Made by a program: the position numbers and the translations under genes. DNA of 64,000 nucleotides from Dactylorhiza incarnata (Eukaryota; Streptophyta; Magnoliopsida; Asparagales; Orchidaceae). Below are positions 35,201 to 48,600 of the stretch, in pieces. The stretch lies in contig JAWHQI010000064.1 in assembly GCA_033032865.1 (NCBI GenBank), forward strand, positions 2,852,001 through 2,916,000, written 5' to 3'. The number at the start of each line of letters is the position of its first letter. Position 1 is the stretch's first letter. Below the pieces are notes generated by a model that was not told the DNA's origin, searched no databases, and worked only from the letters and a program-made list of their open reading frames with translations.

Positions 35201-38200
35201 GGTAAAGGCTCGGGAGGGCCGCCAAGATGTGGGCCTGAATACTCGTGAGGTGCAAAGTATGGCGTCAGGTCCTCGACATTGAACACAGTATGGGTACCCA
35301 TGCTCGCGGGAATGTCCAACTCATAAGCATTTGTCCCGATGCGCCTCAGGACTGAGTAGGGACTCATTTGCCTAACGCTCAAGCTTTTAGCAAGCCTCGC
35401 ACGGAGCCTCACAACGCAGATTCTCACCATCACCTGCTCGCCTTCATGAAGTACCTGCACTTGCCAATGAACATCCGCATGTGATTTACAAAATTTATTA
35501 TCATTATGGATTCTTCGTCGGGCCGACTTATGACACACATGCAAACGAGAAACAAACAACACAACAGACTTATGTAAATGATGACGAAACGACTCGACAG
35601 ACTTATGCAAATGATGTAAATGAAACATGATCGACACAACATGCTTTCTATGGGAAAATCTAATAATGACCTGGAAATCTATCGCAGGAGGTGGCCTATC
35701 AGGAGGCTCTCTCGGGGGAGTGTAGAAAAACTCATCCAGTGTACGACGAGTGTTCAGATGATCGCGTGAGACATCTATACTCAAATGCGAGCTCGTAAAG
35801 ATCCAAGTGTCTCTCAGTGAATGTGACAAATCAGGGGGCTCACCAGGAGGTGTGTAAGAAAAGTCATCGCGAATACGACGACCGCCGGAGTGAAAATCGT
35901 GTGCACCAACTAGAAGACGTGGCTCTATAGTGTGGTGAGTGTCCCCGAAAAGAAAGAGCTCGTCTGGTGGGTCAGCAGGGGGTGCATCCCAAAACTCAGC
36001 GACAGTGCGATGTGTCAACAAGTGGTGCCCTAAATATTGGATGTTACTCACAATATCCATCCTCTGGGGCGGGGTCAGGGACGATAATGGAAGAGGCCTC
36101 CATAAATCTATACTCAGACAAGCGGGGCTCACCTGAATCCCATACTCACCAGGATGTGGTGGCTCATCAGGAGGCTCAACAGGGGGTTCATCATAGAACT
36201 CGTCACTAGGGTCATGATCCTCATATGAGTACCATCGTGAGGGGTATTGTCCCCGTGAATGGATGACATAGCCACTACGGGATCAACACCAGACTCTGGG
36301 CTCTCGGTCGTGATGTGACTCAGGGTAATGACAATGGGAGAGCGACATAGATCTACGCTTAAGAATGGATTTGTGGGTGCGGTGTCAAGACGTGAGTCTA
36401 GGGTAGGGGTGCTAATCAACCCATGACATGCCAGAGGTGGTGGTGTGGGTGAGGAGCACGACACTATAGGCTCAGGAGGTCGCTCAGGCTCACTCTCAGC
36501 TGGGGCCACAAGAGACGGGTCAGGCACAAGAGATAGGTCAATCGCTGGACTAAGCACCTCACTGGGGTGAGAGCGATCCGTATCAGGTATCACTTCTGCC
36601 ATGTTTGACGGAACAATGGTAGGCAGAGTGGTGTCCTCGGTGTGGGAGGAGCTCGTGCCGCAGAGGTCAAAGTGAGGATCCAACCGACCAACTCTTGCGG
36701 ATCTCAAAGACTGTTCGTAACGAAGGGCAAGCTGATACGTCTGCTCGAGGGAATTCGAGCTATGATAAATCACCTCAGTACGAATGTCTGATCGAAGGCC
36801 AGACCGAAATCTGCAAGAGGTCATGGCGGGGTCCTCTCGGATATCGCTCCTCACAACTAACTCATCAAAGCGATCCCTGTACTCAGTGACGAACATGGAT
36901 CCTTGCTGAAGGGAAAATAATTGGTCGAGCAAACGACTCCGATATGACGAAGGCAGATACCTCTGACATAATGTACGCTTCATGTCCACCCAACTAGTGA
37001 CGCGATGTAGACGGTCTCGCTCGCGTGTCCTCTCAATGCTAGCCCAATATGCTCTCGCCTGATCTAAAAGTCTAAGTTTCGCAAACTTGACGCGACACTC
37101 ACCGAATACCTCAAAATGGTCAAGATAATACTCCATGTCCACGAGCCAATAACTGAAAAACTCGGGACTCGATGAGCCATCAAAGGAAGGGGCAACAGTA
37201 CGAAACTGACTATCAAGATCTCTCTCACATCGACGATCCTCATAATAGTCATCTCTAAGGTAACCGAGTCTAGCCGAAGGATCAACACGATCCGTTCGCG
37301 TGCAAGGATATGAACGACGACAATAATTATACTGATCGTCTCTAGTGTAGTGGTCTCGTGTCGATGGGTCAACACGATCTCTAAAAGTGGTGTGCTGCGA
37401 TCGAGAATAATCATCGTAGTAACGCGAAGATCTCCCTGACGGGGCTCTGTGAGAGCGAGTGCTAGTGGACTCAAGACCTCCAAAGTGAGGGGAGGAATAA
37501 TCGTGACACCTAGACATAAGGAAAACCTATAGACTCTACGACTGCGTATCGAAAAGTGTGCGCAACCTACCTCTGATACCAATTGACACAGGACGAATCT
37601 ATAGGCGGCGGATAAACCGTGACCTAACCCTACATGTTATGCAAAGCCCGACGGATTAGTCACAAATTAGATAATAAATTAAAACATCTCACGCGCAATT
37701 AATTCACGGCAAAGCACAAATCATTTATTAGGGCAAACAAGCTTAGGCTTTCCTCTGCGTGGAGGGCCGAAAGCAAGAGCGCGCGACGAATAATTCCTTC
37801 CTGCAGTTAGAGATTAATCTAGGCACAAATAATTATAATAAAATGAACATCCAAGCAAACATGTAATATTCCAAACGATAACAATGTTTTACAACCCAAT
37901 TCCAATCCACAACACAACACAAATAAAATAGGACTGTTGTAGCTTTAGGAAAAAAAACTGAAGTTTTGGAGAAGATTAAAGGTTTCCGGGTGGTGGTGGA
38001 CTAGATCGAGTATGGGGAAGGTGGTTCCACGGGAGGGGATGTGTTGGCAGCAAATATGGGCGGTTAGGGGCTAAATAGGGTGGTGCAGGGCTGGATCTGG
38101 ACTGTCCCGTCCAGATCCGAGCAGATTTGAATAGGTGGAGCTGTAGGAGGGTAGATCCACGTGGGGAAGGTGGCTGGAGGTTGAGGGCAGCAGAGTGGAC

Positions 38201-39585
38201 AGGGGGTGGCTGGGGCTGGGGCTGAAGAGGAGGCGGGATGGCTGGAGGGAGGCGCTGAGAGTGGTTGTTGCTGGGAGGACTGTCGGCAGGAGGTGCTGTT
38301 GGCGGCAGGAAGGGTGGCGGTGAACAGGCGGGGAAGGGAAAAAACAATAGAAATGAATAGTAAATTTCATTAATCGACAGTAGAGTTAAGAAGAGTAATT
38401 TCTTCTAGGCATAGTGAGCAGTGGTTGGGCTTTTGGAGGGGAGGGAAACGGCTGGACAGCAAAATAGAAAAGGTACGGGGGTGAGGGAGGAGGAACAAAA
38501 CACAAAGATACAAGACCTTACCCAAGGAGTCGTCACCAAGGGGGCTCCACGGAGTCGGCACCGCGGAGGAGATCACCGGAATGAAGGAAGAAGAGTCTCC
38601 ACACATTCAGCAATCAAGAATTCCTGCAGCCCTATGTCATATTTATAATGAAATAAAATTAGGGCAACCATGATGGACGGCTATGATTGGTCGTCGATCT
38701 TGGCGCCAAAACAACACTAAATAATATTCAAAATACAACATGCTATATATGAAAATTCATCAGAACGACGAGCCGGACGCAACCGCGGTGGCGGATCGGC
38801 GATCCGGTCACGCCATATATGGTAAGTCGCCAAATCAGCTCCGAATGGGCCCAAAGCTCGCCCTCGCCAATGCTCCGCATCAGCACTTACTACGAATAGC
38901 TTGATCATGCATGGTATTTATCACAAGGAGCACATATGTAGGTACACGGACATCAAAACTTAATATCATCTTGAACATATAGGGTTTTATGGTTCTAAAA
39001 CTAAAAAAATATCATGCAATATAGGGTTCTATGGTTCTAAGACAAAAATAAACTTCATAATTTTAATAAAAAAACTAAAAATTTATCTGAAATGAAACAT
39101 AAATAATTTTTCATTATCCTAACAAGCTTAGCTTCATATTTTAGATAATGGATTTATCTTTTGGTAAGTTATTGAGTCAAATTATCTAACATGCAAACTT
39201 CTTGCATGTGCCAATGTTAAGGACAGACCTAATAGTTTAAATTAATAAGAGCAAGGAGGGAGGAGAAACCCAAATAGTTTAAATTAATAACAGTAAGTAG
39301 GGAGGTATAAGCAAGAATTACCTCAGAAGAAGTTCTGTTAGAACCATTCCTGGGGATGCAGTGTGGACTCCAACTTTGGATCTTCTGCACTCTTTCAGAA
39401 CTGAAGTATGAAGTTGCCTAAGCCCACACTTTGTTGAACCATAGCTACAATTCAGACAAGATTATCACATTAGCAGGACATATTTTCAGAATCTGGCAAA
39501 AAGAAATATAGCAGATTAGAAGGAGTACTTTAGAGGAGTAAATGATTTGAACCATGTATCATTCATCCAAACAATAGAGGAGTAC

Positions 39586-39617
<32 letters not shown>

Positions 39618-42600
39618 AGGTAAGGTATATTTGATACCCGTGAAATTCATAAGAACGACATATGGATCCTCTTTAATTGTCAAATGGACATTTGTAACCC
39701 TCAATTTTTCAATTTTTAGTCGATAGTTTTTATTGAAAAAATAATAGAGGGCAGCCTGGTGCACAAAACATCCCCGCGCAACAAGGGTCCGAGGAAGGGT
39801 CCCACCACAAGGGTGAAATGTAGGAAAGCCTCATACTGCATTTTTGCAAGAGACTGCTTCCGGTTATTCAATAATTTAATTTATAATTATTTTAATCTGA
39901 AATTTTATTTTTTCTCTAGCTAAAGCCCAAATTTGTAATTAATTAAACAGGATATAAAAATAATAATTTCAAGTTATTTTAGTCTAAAATTTCATTCATA
40001 CCCCTCACAAAAATAACTTAAAACTTATTTTTTGGGGGTGATTAGGGTTAAACAAATTTAAATACAACAACAACACTCGAGCCTTTATTCCACCATAGTG
40101 GGGTCGGCTATATGGATCCTCTGTCGCCATTGCGCCCTATTTTTAATCATAATCTCACTAATGTCTAAGTTCATCATGTATTTCCTTATAGTTTCATTCC
40201 AAGTCTTTTTTGGTCTACACCTCCCCCGTTTAACATGTCTAGTGATTAAGCCTAACAGGTGCCTCTAATGTTCTCTTATGTACATGTCCGAACCATCTTA
40301 AACGAGCTTCTCGCATCTTCTCTACAATTGGCGTCACTCCTGTCTTATCTCTGATACATTCATTCCTAATTTTATCTAGTCTCGTGTGAACACACATCCA
40401 CCTAAACATTCTTATCTCCGCAACTCCCATTTTTTGCTCATGTACACCATGCGCTGCCCAACACTCAGAACCGTAGAGCATTGCTGGTCTAATTGCAGTA
40501 CGATAAAACTTGTCTTTAAGTTTTAATGGTACTTTACGATCACATAAGATCCCAGACGCGCCTCTCCACTTCAACCAATCTGCTTGGATTCTATGTATCA
40601 CATCTTTATCTACACCTCCATCTTTTTGAATTATCGATCCCAGATATTTAAAGCACTCACTGCGGAAAATATCTTGGTCACCAAATTTAATGACGAAGTC
40701 ATCCGACCTTCTTGCACTACTAAATTTAAGCTCTATATACTCCGTCTTTGTCCTGCTCAACCTAAAACCCTTCTTTTTCTAAAGTGTCTCGTCAAGATTC
40801 AAGTTTCGCGTTTACACCCTCACGCGTCTCCTCGACCAAAACAATATCATCTGCAAATAATAAACACCAAGGTATTGCTTGTTTGATATGCCCGGTGAGC
40901 TCATCTAAGATAAGGGTAAAGAGATATGGGCTTAAAGCTGACCATTGATGTAAGCCAACAGCGATAGGGAATTCCTGTGTTAATCCTCCAGATGTTCTCA
41001 CCATGGTCACTGAATTTGTATACATATCTTTGATTACATCAATGTATGATACATTTACACCTTTCTTTTCTAAGACTCTCCACAAGACCTCTCTTGGAAC
41101 CCTATCATAAGCCTTCTCCAGATCGATAAACAACATATGCAAATCATTTTGTCTTTCCCGATAGTTATCAATAAGTCTCCTCAAGAGATGTATAGCTTCC
41201 ATGGTTGACCTCCCTGGCATGAATCCAAATTGATTCTCTAAGATGCTAGTCTCTCGTCTAACTCTTCTCTCTATTACTCGTTCTCATAGTTTCATAGTAA
41301 TTTAATTCTCATGTAATTGATACAATTTTGTATATCTCATTTGTTCTTATACAAAGGCACCAAAATACTTTCTCTCAATTGGTCTGGCATCCTCTTTGTC
41401 TTCAGTATCTTATTAAAGAAACTTGTAAGCCATAAAATTTCTTCCCTCCCTAAGCATTTCCATACTTCAATGGGTATATCGTCTGGTCCATATGTCTTTC
41501 CATTTTTTATCTTCTTCAGAGAGTCATTTATCTCTGATGCTTGAATTTTACAATAAAAAAATTATGTTTCTATATTCCTCCGATTTACTTAACTCTTATA
41601 AATTCAGTTTATTATCTTTTCCTTCATTGTATATTTGATAAAAGTATCTTTTCCATCTCTACTTAATAGCCACATCATTCGTCAAAACCATATTTGTTTC
41701 ATTTTTAATGAATTTAACTTGGCTTAAATCTCTTGTCTTCCTCTCTCTAGCTCGAGCAATTTTATATATATCACGCTCTCCATCTTTGGTATTTAGTCGT
41801 TTGTAAAATTCTTCATAAGTTTAACTTCTTGCTATACTTACTGTATTTTTAGCTTCTTTCTTGGCGACTTTATACTTTGTCAAGTTTTCATCATTCTTAC
41901 AAGCATATAATGTTTTGTAGCTGACCCTCTTTGCCCTCACTTCGTCTTGAACTTCCTTTTCCACTACCAAAATTCTTTTTCTAGGGGCGCACGAGATTTT
42001 GACTCTCCAAGTACGTTCTTTCCACTTATCCTTAAATGAGAAGACATAACTTCACATGTGACACTAGGATCAACATAAGGATCATCAACTAGTTATTCTA
42101 TATGCCTTGAAAGCAACCTATTTTTCCTTCTTCAAGTTCCACTATCGAATTTTTGGCAACACTTTTGTCTTTCTCTTAAATTTACTATATTTAATTTGCA
42201 CATCCAACACAACTAGCCTATGTTGCGTTGTCAAACTTTCTCCTGGTATGACTTTGCAATCCTTACAGATCTTTTTATCCATTTTGCGAGTCATAAAATA
42301 GTCAATTTGTGACTTATTTTGTTAACTCTTGAACGTAATTAAGTGTTCTTCCCTCTTCATGTAGAACGTATTTGTCACAATTAGCTCATGTACTATGACA
42401 AAGTCTAGAATGGTTTTTCCTCCTTTATTTTTTTCTCCATACCCAAATCTTCCATGAACATCTGTATAATCCGTATTTTTCTTCCATACATGTTCATTTA
42501 AGTCTCCTCCAATGAAAATTTTCTCGCTTTGTGGGATTTCTCTTACCAAATCATCTAAGTCTTCCCAAAATTATGTTTTAATAGCTTCACTTAATCTTAC

Positions 42601-45600
42601 TTGTGGCGCATAAGCATTAATTACATTAATAGTTTCTTTTCCTACGATTAATTTAAGAGCTAAGATTTTATCACATTTTCTGTTACCCCAACAACTTCAT
42701 CCTTCCAAGTAGTATCTACAATAATACTTAACTCCATTGCTTATTTTATTTTTTCCTGTGTACCATGATTTAAAACCTGAATTATCTAGAAATTTAGCTT
42801 TCTCGCCCACCCATTTAGTCTCTTGCAGACATAAAATATTTATTCTTCTCCTAATCATTGTATCCACTGCTTCCATCGATTTTCCCGTTAACGTACCTAT
42901 ATTCCATGTGAGGACCCTGACCACAGCCTGGAGCACCAGCGCTGCCTTTCGTGCAGCTCAAATGGTGATGAGAAGTGAAAGAACTCTATAGTTAAGCGTG
43001 CTCAGATGGGAGCAATTCTAGGATGGGTGACCTCCTGGGAAGTCCACGTACAGGCGCTTAACTGGATCACTTCTCGTCAAAGGGAGGCTGCGGTCTCCAA
43101 CAACCCGCCGTGGCCGAATAGGCGCGGAGAGGGGTTGGGGTGGCATGGGCTGCGGCCCATGTGGGGGCCTGGGACGAAAGGCAGCGCTGGTGCGCCAGGC
43201 TGTGGTCAGGGTCCTCACATTCCAACTTCCAAACCTAAGTCGATCACAAATCCTACAATCTACTTTTCTAGGACGCCTAATATGTGAGGGCTCTTGCATA
43301 TTTAACATTACACCCAAGTCCTCTTGGAGGTGCAGCGGTACTTGTCAAGACGCCGCATTCGGACCATACGACGGGGACTCTTGCCTATTTAACACTACAC
43401 CCAAATCCTGGATATGTAGCGGTCCTTGCCAAGACGAATTTAAATAAGAGAAATTAATTATGTCTTATAAATTCATACAGTTTTACGAGCAGTAAAACTG
43501 AAACTTAGATTACAACAACTTGAAATTGAATTTTATTTTATTTTAAGCAAAAATTATTCTCATTTGAGTAAAAAGTTGAAAAATTAGGCGTTTCAAATGT
43601 TTATTTGGAAGCTGCAGGGTTGCCATATATCTTTCTTGTAAATTTCATAGATATCATTATTTTTTAACCAAAAAATCTCTGGGTTTCTTCAATCTTCAGA
43701 TTTTCTTAAAAGAAGAAACCGGCAAGGACAACGATTAACTCATGATAGCGCCCATGAATTACAATGGACAAAGTTTTCTTCTTAGAAGAAGAAAAATTAG
43801 CATGCATATATAATTGGGTATGATATCTTGAAGTTGTTATGGAGAGAACACTGAAGTACTAGGCAATCATCAATAATGAATCAGAAACTAGTTATTAGAT
43901 GAATATGCAGTTATCAATATTGTTGGAAACCCGCAGCTTCCGTCCCAAAAACCTGAGGTGGAAGGAGGGGCCTGGGACTTATAAGCACAGACGGGTGATG
44001 GGTGGTAGGCAATGTGGGATTAAACCTCAGACCGTGCCAAGCCGGGGATAATCCGGATATAAACCGGTCCCACATGACATGTTGGATACGATGGAATCAA
44101 GTCAACCAACAAATATAATTATGAAATATGGAAAAAGATCATCTGATTTTACAGGAATTTTAAAACATTTCTCGTATTTCCAGCTTTATGAAAGATTTTA
44201 TCATATGAATGATGCAAACTTACACAGCTGTCAGAGGGGTGCTTGATCCCCCAGAACCAGCCCCATCCATGTTGAATACATGACCTCCCTTTTCCTGTTC
44301 TCCCATAACATGTATAGCTTCTCTTGTGCAGATCAATGACCCAACCAAGTTCGTGGAGACAATCTGTCCATTAATCAATGTGCAATTAAATTTAAAACAT
44401 CATGTTCGCATACAGGGAAATAAGTGATCATTATGTTTGAGAATAATAATAACACTTTCCAACTTTATTGGAAGAATCCTCTAATTTTAAACCAATGTCA
44501 TGCAAAATCTAGGCTCCGTTTGGCACGACGGTGGCGGTCGTGAACGTGGTAGTAAAACCTTCATTTGTGAATGGGCACCTAAGAAACTTCATCCACTTTT
44601 ATGCAAAATCATTCTATGCATAGTGGCCAACATCAAAAATACCCCATTAGGCGGTGGAATCCCTCCGGTCGGCAGCACCTTCGGCAATCGCAGTCTACTC
44701 CCATTCGAATTTATTGATATTGTTTATTACTTATAAATTTATTCATAATTATTTATGCATTTTGATTAATTTTAATTTATTTTAAATAATAGTATAATGA
44801 TAAAGCAATTATATCGTTGTGATAAGTTCAATGGTATTAGGGGCGGATCCAAGAATTTTAACAAAAGGGATCAGACATCGTCTTCCTCCAGCTAAAAAGA
44901 AATATGAACGTCTTCATCTTACCAGAGTCGTTTCTCCCTCATTCGGCCACCATTTTGACGTGTAAATAGTCTAAATTCATTACCTCGATGAGAGAAATCC
45001 AAACCCACCATCCATTTTGCAAAATTATTGGGGGCCTGGGCCCCAGCCCGCTTCCTCCAAGGATCCGCCTTGGATGGTATCACAATAAAATGATGATTTG
45101 CCTTTTGTAATGGTACAGACCTTTTGAGTACAACTTTATGCATTTGTGAAATATGCACTACTTCTGCAAGCATCATTTTGTTGTAGTGCCATTCGTGTAA
45201 ATAAGTAGGTGAGAATATTGATGTGTAAGAGTATTTTAGAAATTTTGGATATGGTAGTATTCATTCTGTGCGCTTCAACATTTAATAGTATTTTACATTT
45301 ACATTTTTTAAGTTATGAAAGATGTTTTCAACCTTAAGCAAAGCAGTTCTTTTAAAACTCTGATAATTGAATAAATTAGAGATATTTGTTGATCCTTCCA
45401 TCGTGATCTTATTCCCTCCATTGTAATTCCAAACCCGCGGACCAGGGCATGATAGTTATTCATCAACACGACATCATATTTATCTTTTCACTATTTTAAA
45501 AAACTATTGGCCTTGGAACCACTGGTTTTAGTTAATGTTGCTCCATTTTGGTTTTGAATGTTGCTGGTGCATCTCAAATTATTAGTGTACACAATCAAAG

Positions 45601-48600
45601 GTCTGCTAACTAAATAAATGTGAGGGAGAAATGTAGGTTCTATAAGTAATAAACAATTGTAATATACTGGGCATGCAATCCCCCAAACAAACACAATACA
45701 TAACAAAAAAGTTTGCATCAATCAAATAGAATAAGTAAACAATTACTTTCCCGAAGCATCATGCTGATATTACCCAGAAAAACGCACCTGCTCAATATCC
45801 TCGTCTGTAAACTGTAGGAGTGGTCTAAAACCTTTGTTAGTCCCGGCGTTATTTATCTGTCCATTAACACAATAAACACATCATGATAATGATTTAATGG
45901 AATAATTGATATTTGAAGGATATGAACGCTTGACACTATGACAAGAAAAGAACAAGAAATTTGCTGCTTTGAGAGGAAAGGAAAAGAACAGTGATATCTG
46001 AAGGACATAACTACATCCATAGGTATGAATGGGAACGAAGAAGATGAGAGGAGAATTTCCAGACACCTATGAATTCATCATATATATTCGTTTAAGAAGC
46101 TCAGCGAGAGTTGGTTATGAAGTGCCCATGAGAATAGACACAGAACTGACAATGGAGCAGAGATAGGATGGTAAGAGAAGTTTCTCTGGATATGGACCGA
46201 CGATAGGACATCACTGTCTTCCAGTTTGGTTGACTGACAGTGCTTTCTATCATGCTTCCAAACCATAAAACAATGCATGAGATACTGATTAATTGAAAGT
46301 ATGACTCCTTCAAAATTTGAGATGCAAGTTTTAGCTTTTGAATAAGTAATTCAGAGGGTTGAGAATTCACAAATTCTCCACAGAAAGTTAACAGAAACAC
46401 CAAAACTGCAAAGTACAACCATGTTTTAACATCTCTTGTGAGGAGAAGAATAACCGGTGATCCACAATATAGTTGGATGGTTTAATTTGTCATATTAACC
46501 AGCCAATGCTTTATCATTGCTTTCTATTTCCATGGTAGGGTCAAATGAGATAGGTACAATACCCAAATATCGACTGAACCAAGCTCAGTGACTGCAAAAT
46601 TGGCCAAGTTCCTCACTTCATCAGGCTTGCAAACATCACAAGCAATACCAACAACTTTAGCACGTGAAAGCTTCGCAATTCTTCTGGCTCCACCGATAGA
46701 TATACCTTCCTTCAAGTTCTCATTAAGTTCTTCTAAAGTCGATTGCACCGACTCGGGACTGCCTTTCAAAGGAACCGAATCGAATTTCAAAATATGAGAA
46801 GCCATGGAAAAGATTTGAAAACTAACAGTCGGGAATAGAATCTCATAACCCAATATCACCTTCGGGAAGCAACCACAACACGATCACCGGAGAGAAGAAA
46901 CTCACGAGCAAGAGCCTTCCCCAATCCCCTTGTGCTGTGAAGCAAATAAAAGTACAGAAGGATCAGTTAGATGCCAAGCCAAGTAGTACATTAATTCTTT
47001 TGATAAATAATTCAAACTCATGAATTACAAACTAGTCAGGAAACAAAAATCAAACTATTAAGAACAAACCAAGCTCTGAACAAGATTACAATTGAAGATA
47101 CAATTGCAAAAGACTTGGGCTCTGTTTGGGACAGTTGTGGCACTTGAGCAATGACGGTATGAAATTGTATTAATAAACACAATGGCTTTCTTGACCCAAA
47201 TTCCACTTTCTGGTATCTCAAAGTCTTGGATCGCTAAAGCTTGATTTTGTGGTGACATTTTGACCTAAACATCATTTTGAAGAAATAGCGTTCATAACCA
47301 CATCTACCCAAATGCTATCTGCATTTATCATAAATTTATGCACAACCGTCACGGCCATCCCAAGCATGGCCTTAACTAATTTATTTCCATTAGAAACATA
47401 TGTTTACAAAAAAATGCAAAATTTATCATTTTTCAAATTAAAAAAAGTAACCTTAAAGTTAGCCGAGGCAAACAGTCCTAAAAAAATCTAAAGGTTTATC
47501 AGCTTTTTCTATAGTATTACAATTCATCAGTAAAAATTCATGTCCAATACTCCCTATAGGTTTACCTCCAGCAAGTTTTCACCATCAAACAACAACATTA
47601 GATTATTAGAAGAAGATGAAAAAATATTCTAAGGAAAATGATAAATAAGTACCTTCCCGTGATGACAACGTTGCGAGGACCAGCTTTGCAGTGCTCCTCT
47701 AAAACAATGTTAGCCCCTATCATTGTCCCGATAATAATCCCACCGAGCCAGCTATACCAAATCAGTGCATTCATCTCAGGATCACCGCCTTTGGATTAGA
47801 AAGAAGAAAGAAAATGATAATTAAATTGAAAGCTTGACTAAACAACGCTGTTGTACAAAAGAAAGGAGAGTGATTTATATGTCATGCAAACAGAAAGCTC
47901 GCAGACCTGATAACTGAAATCCAGTTGCCAGTATAACACCTGTACTCATCATGGTTAGAAGATATCTTCCTAAATGTGTAGAAACCTGGCATGAGATTTG
48001 AAAAATAAAGAATTCAAGGATGGGTTTTGTAAGAAAATACCATGATAACGCCAAGAATAATGTATGAGAGAAATAGAAATTTATTACATAGCCAAAAAAA
48101 TTCATGGCAAGTTGCTTCATGTTCTTCACACAATGTTGAGTGTAGAAGAATAATTTCATCATAATATATGAAACCCAAATCATCTTTATACAATGAATAT
48201 TAAAAAAAAATAAACTACTATCAGGACCCAGATCAAATTGAAAAGAATTTCATGGCAGTCTTATATGCCCTTTAGATAATTTAGAACTCCAGTGAAGAAA
48301 TTATGGCGGATTGGCAGTTATACTGGAAATTATAGCCACAAATAGAATGTAAACGTAGCACAAGTGAGTTCAACACTATATTCTTCGAGAATATTTATAA
48401 TACAGGTTACTATTTTTAGATAAACCTACTAATTACTCACCGAGAAGAAGATCTCCTCTGTTTTCTCGACGATCATCCTGTACGGTCCTTCAGGAAGAGA
48501 TTCCGCGCCCGAAATCCTAACCAGAAGAGATTTTAGCGAGTAAAGGACCCCCTTCCGCTTCGATGGCGAAGAGGAAGAACTGGAGCACTTTTCCTCGGCA

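Larger units (their letters stand above)
33514..38882 (-). mobile_element. Non-autonomous Gypsy-type element with gag but no RT (in NYC1 intron 8)
   Basis: LTRs lie at 33514-34811 (1298 bp) and 37584-38882 (1299 bp), TG...CA, with target duplication GCACT at 33509-33513 and 38883-38887. The minus strand has the tRNA-iMet primer site TGGTATCAGAGG (37570-37581) and a purine-rich GCCGGGGAGAT next to the left LTR. The 2.77-kb interior codes for a gag and a remnant of the integrase C-terminus; protease, RT, RNase H and the integrase core are missing. LTRs look roughly 2% diverged by eye. It lies in the same orientation as the host gene. Confidence 0.93.
42322..43317 (-). pseudogene. RTE LINE N-terminal AP endonuclease, interrupted
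   Basis: The start region reads MQEPSHIRRPRKVDC up to RFGSWN. Foldback element E2 (42907-43218) then interrupts it. The domain goes on as IGTLTGKSMEAVD, ILCLQETKWVG, and later FIGGDLNEHV and ILDFVIVHEL. Frames shift several times. Confidence 0.85.
40065..43436 (-). mobile_element. RTE-type LINE in NYC1 intron 7, full length but decayed
   Basis: It is flanked by the 10-bp target duplication AATTTAAATA (40055-40064 and 43437-43446). Read on the minus strand it starts with two about 90-bp tandem 5' monomers and a start-like ATG. The AP endonuclease follows (FGSWN split from IGTLTGKS by a nested insertion; CLQETKWVG; IGGDLNEHV). RT shows MPGRSTMEAIHLLRR, DLEKAYDRVPRE and LFADDIVLVEE. The RTE-specific C-terminus follows (KYLGSIIQKDG, HRIQADWLKWR, AEIRMFRWM, RWFGHVHKR). 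The 3' end is TTGTTGTTG, as in plant RTE elements. Many stops and frameshifts make it inactive. Confidence 0.93.

Noticed and set aside
34299..38606. 78-codon minus frame in both LTRs of the gag-only Gypsy element as a gene
   Set aside because: Present identically because LTRs are copies. No conserved domain; at most a leader ORF with a possible splice donor.
42981..43049. Functional 5S rRNA gene
   Set aside because: Only the internal promoter half is present, with several changes. The 5' start, 3' end and T-run terminator are absent.
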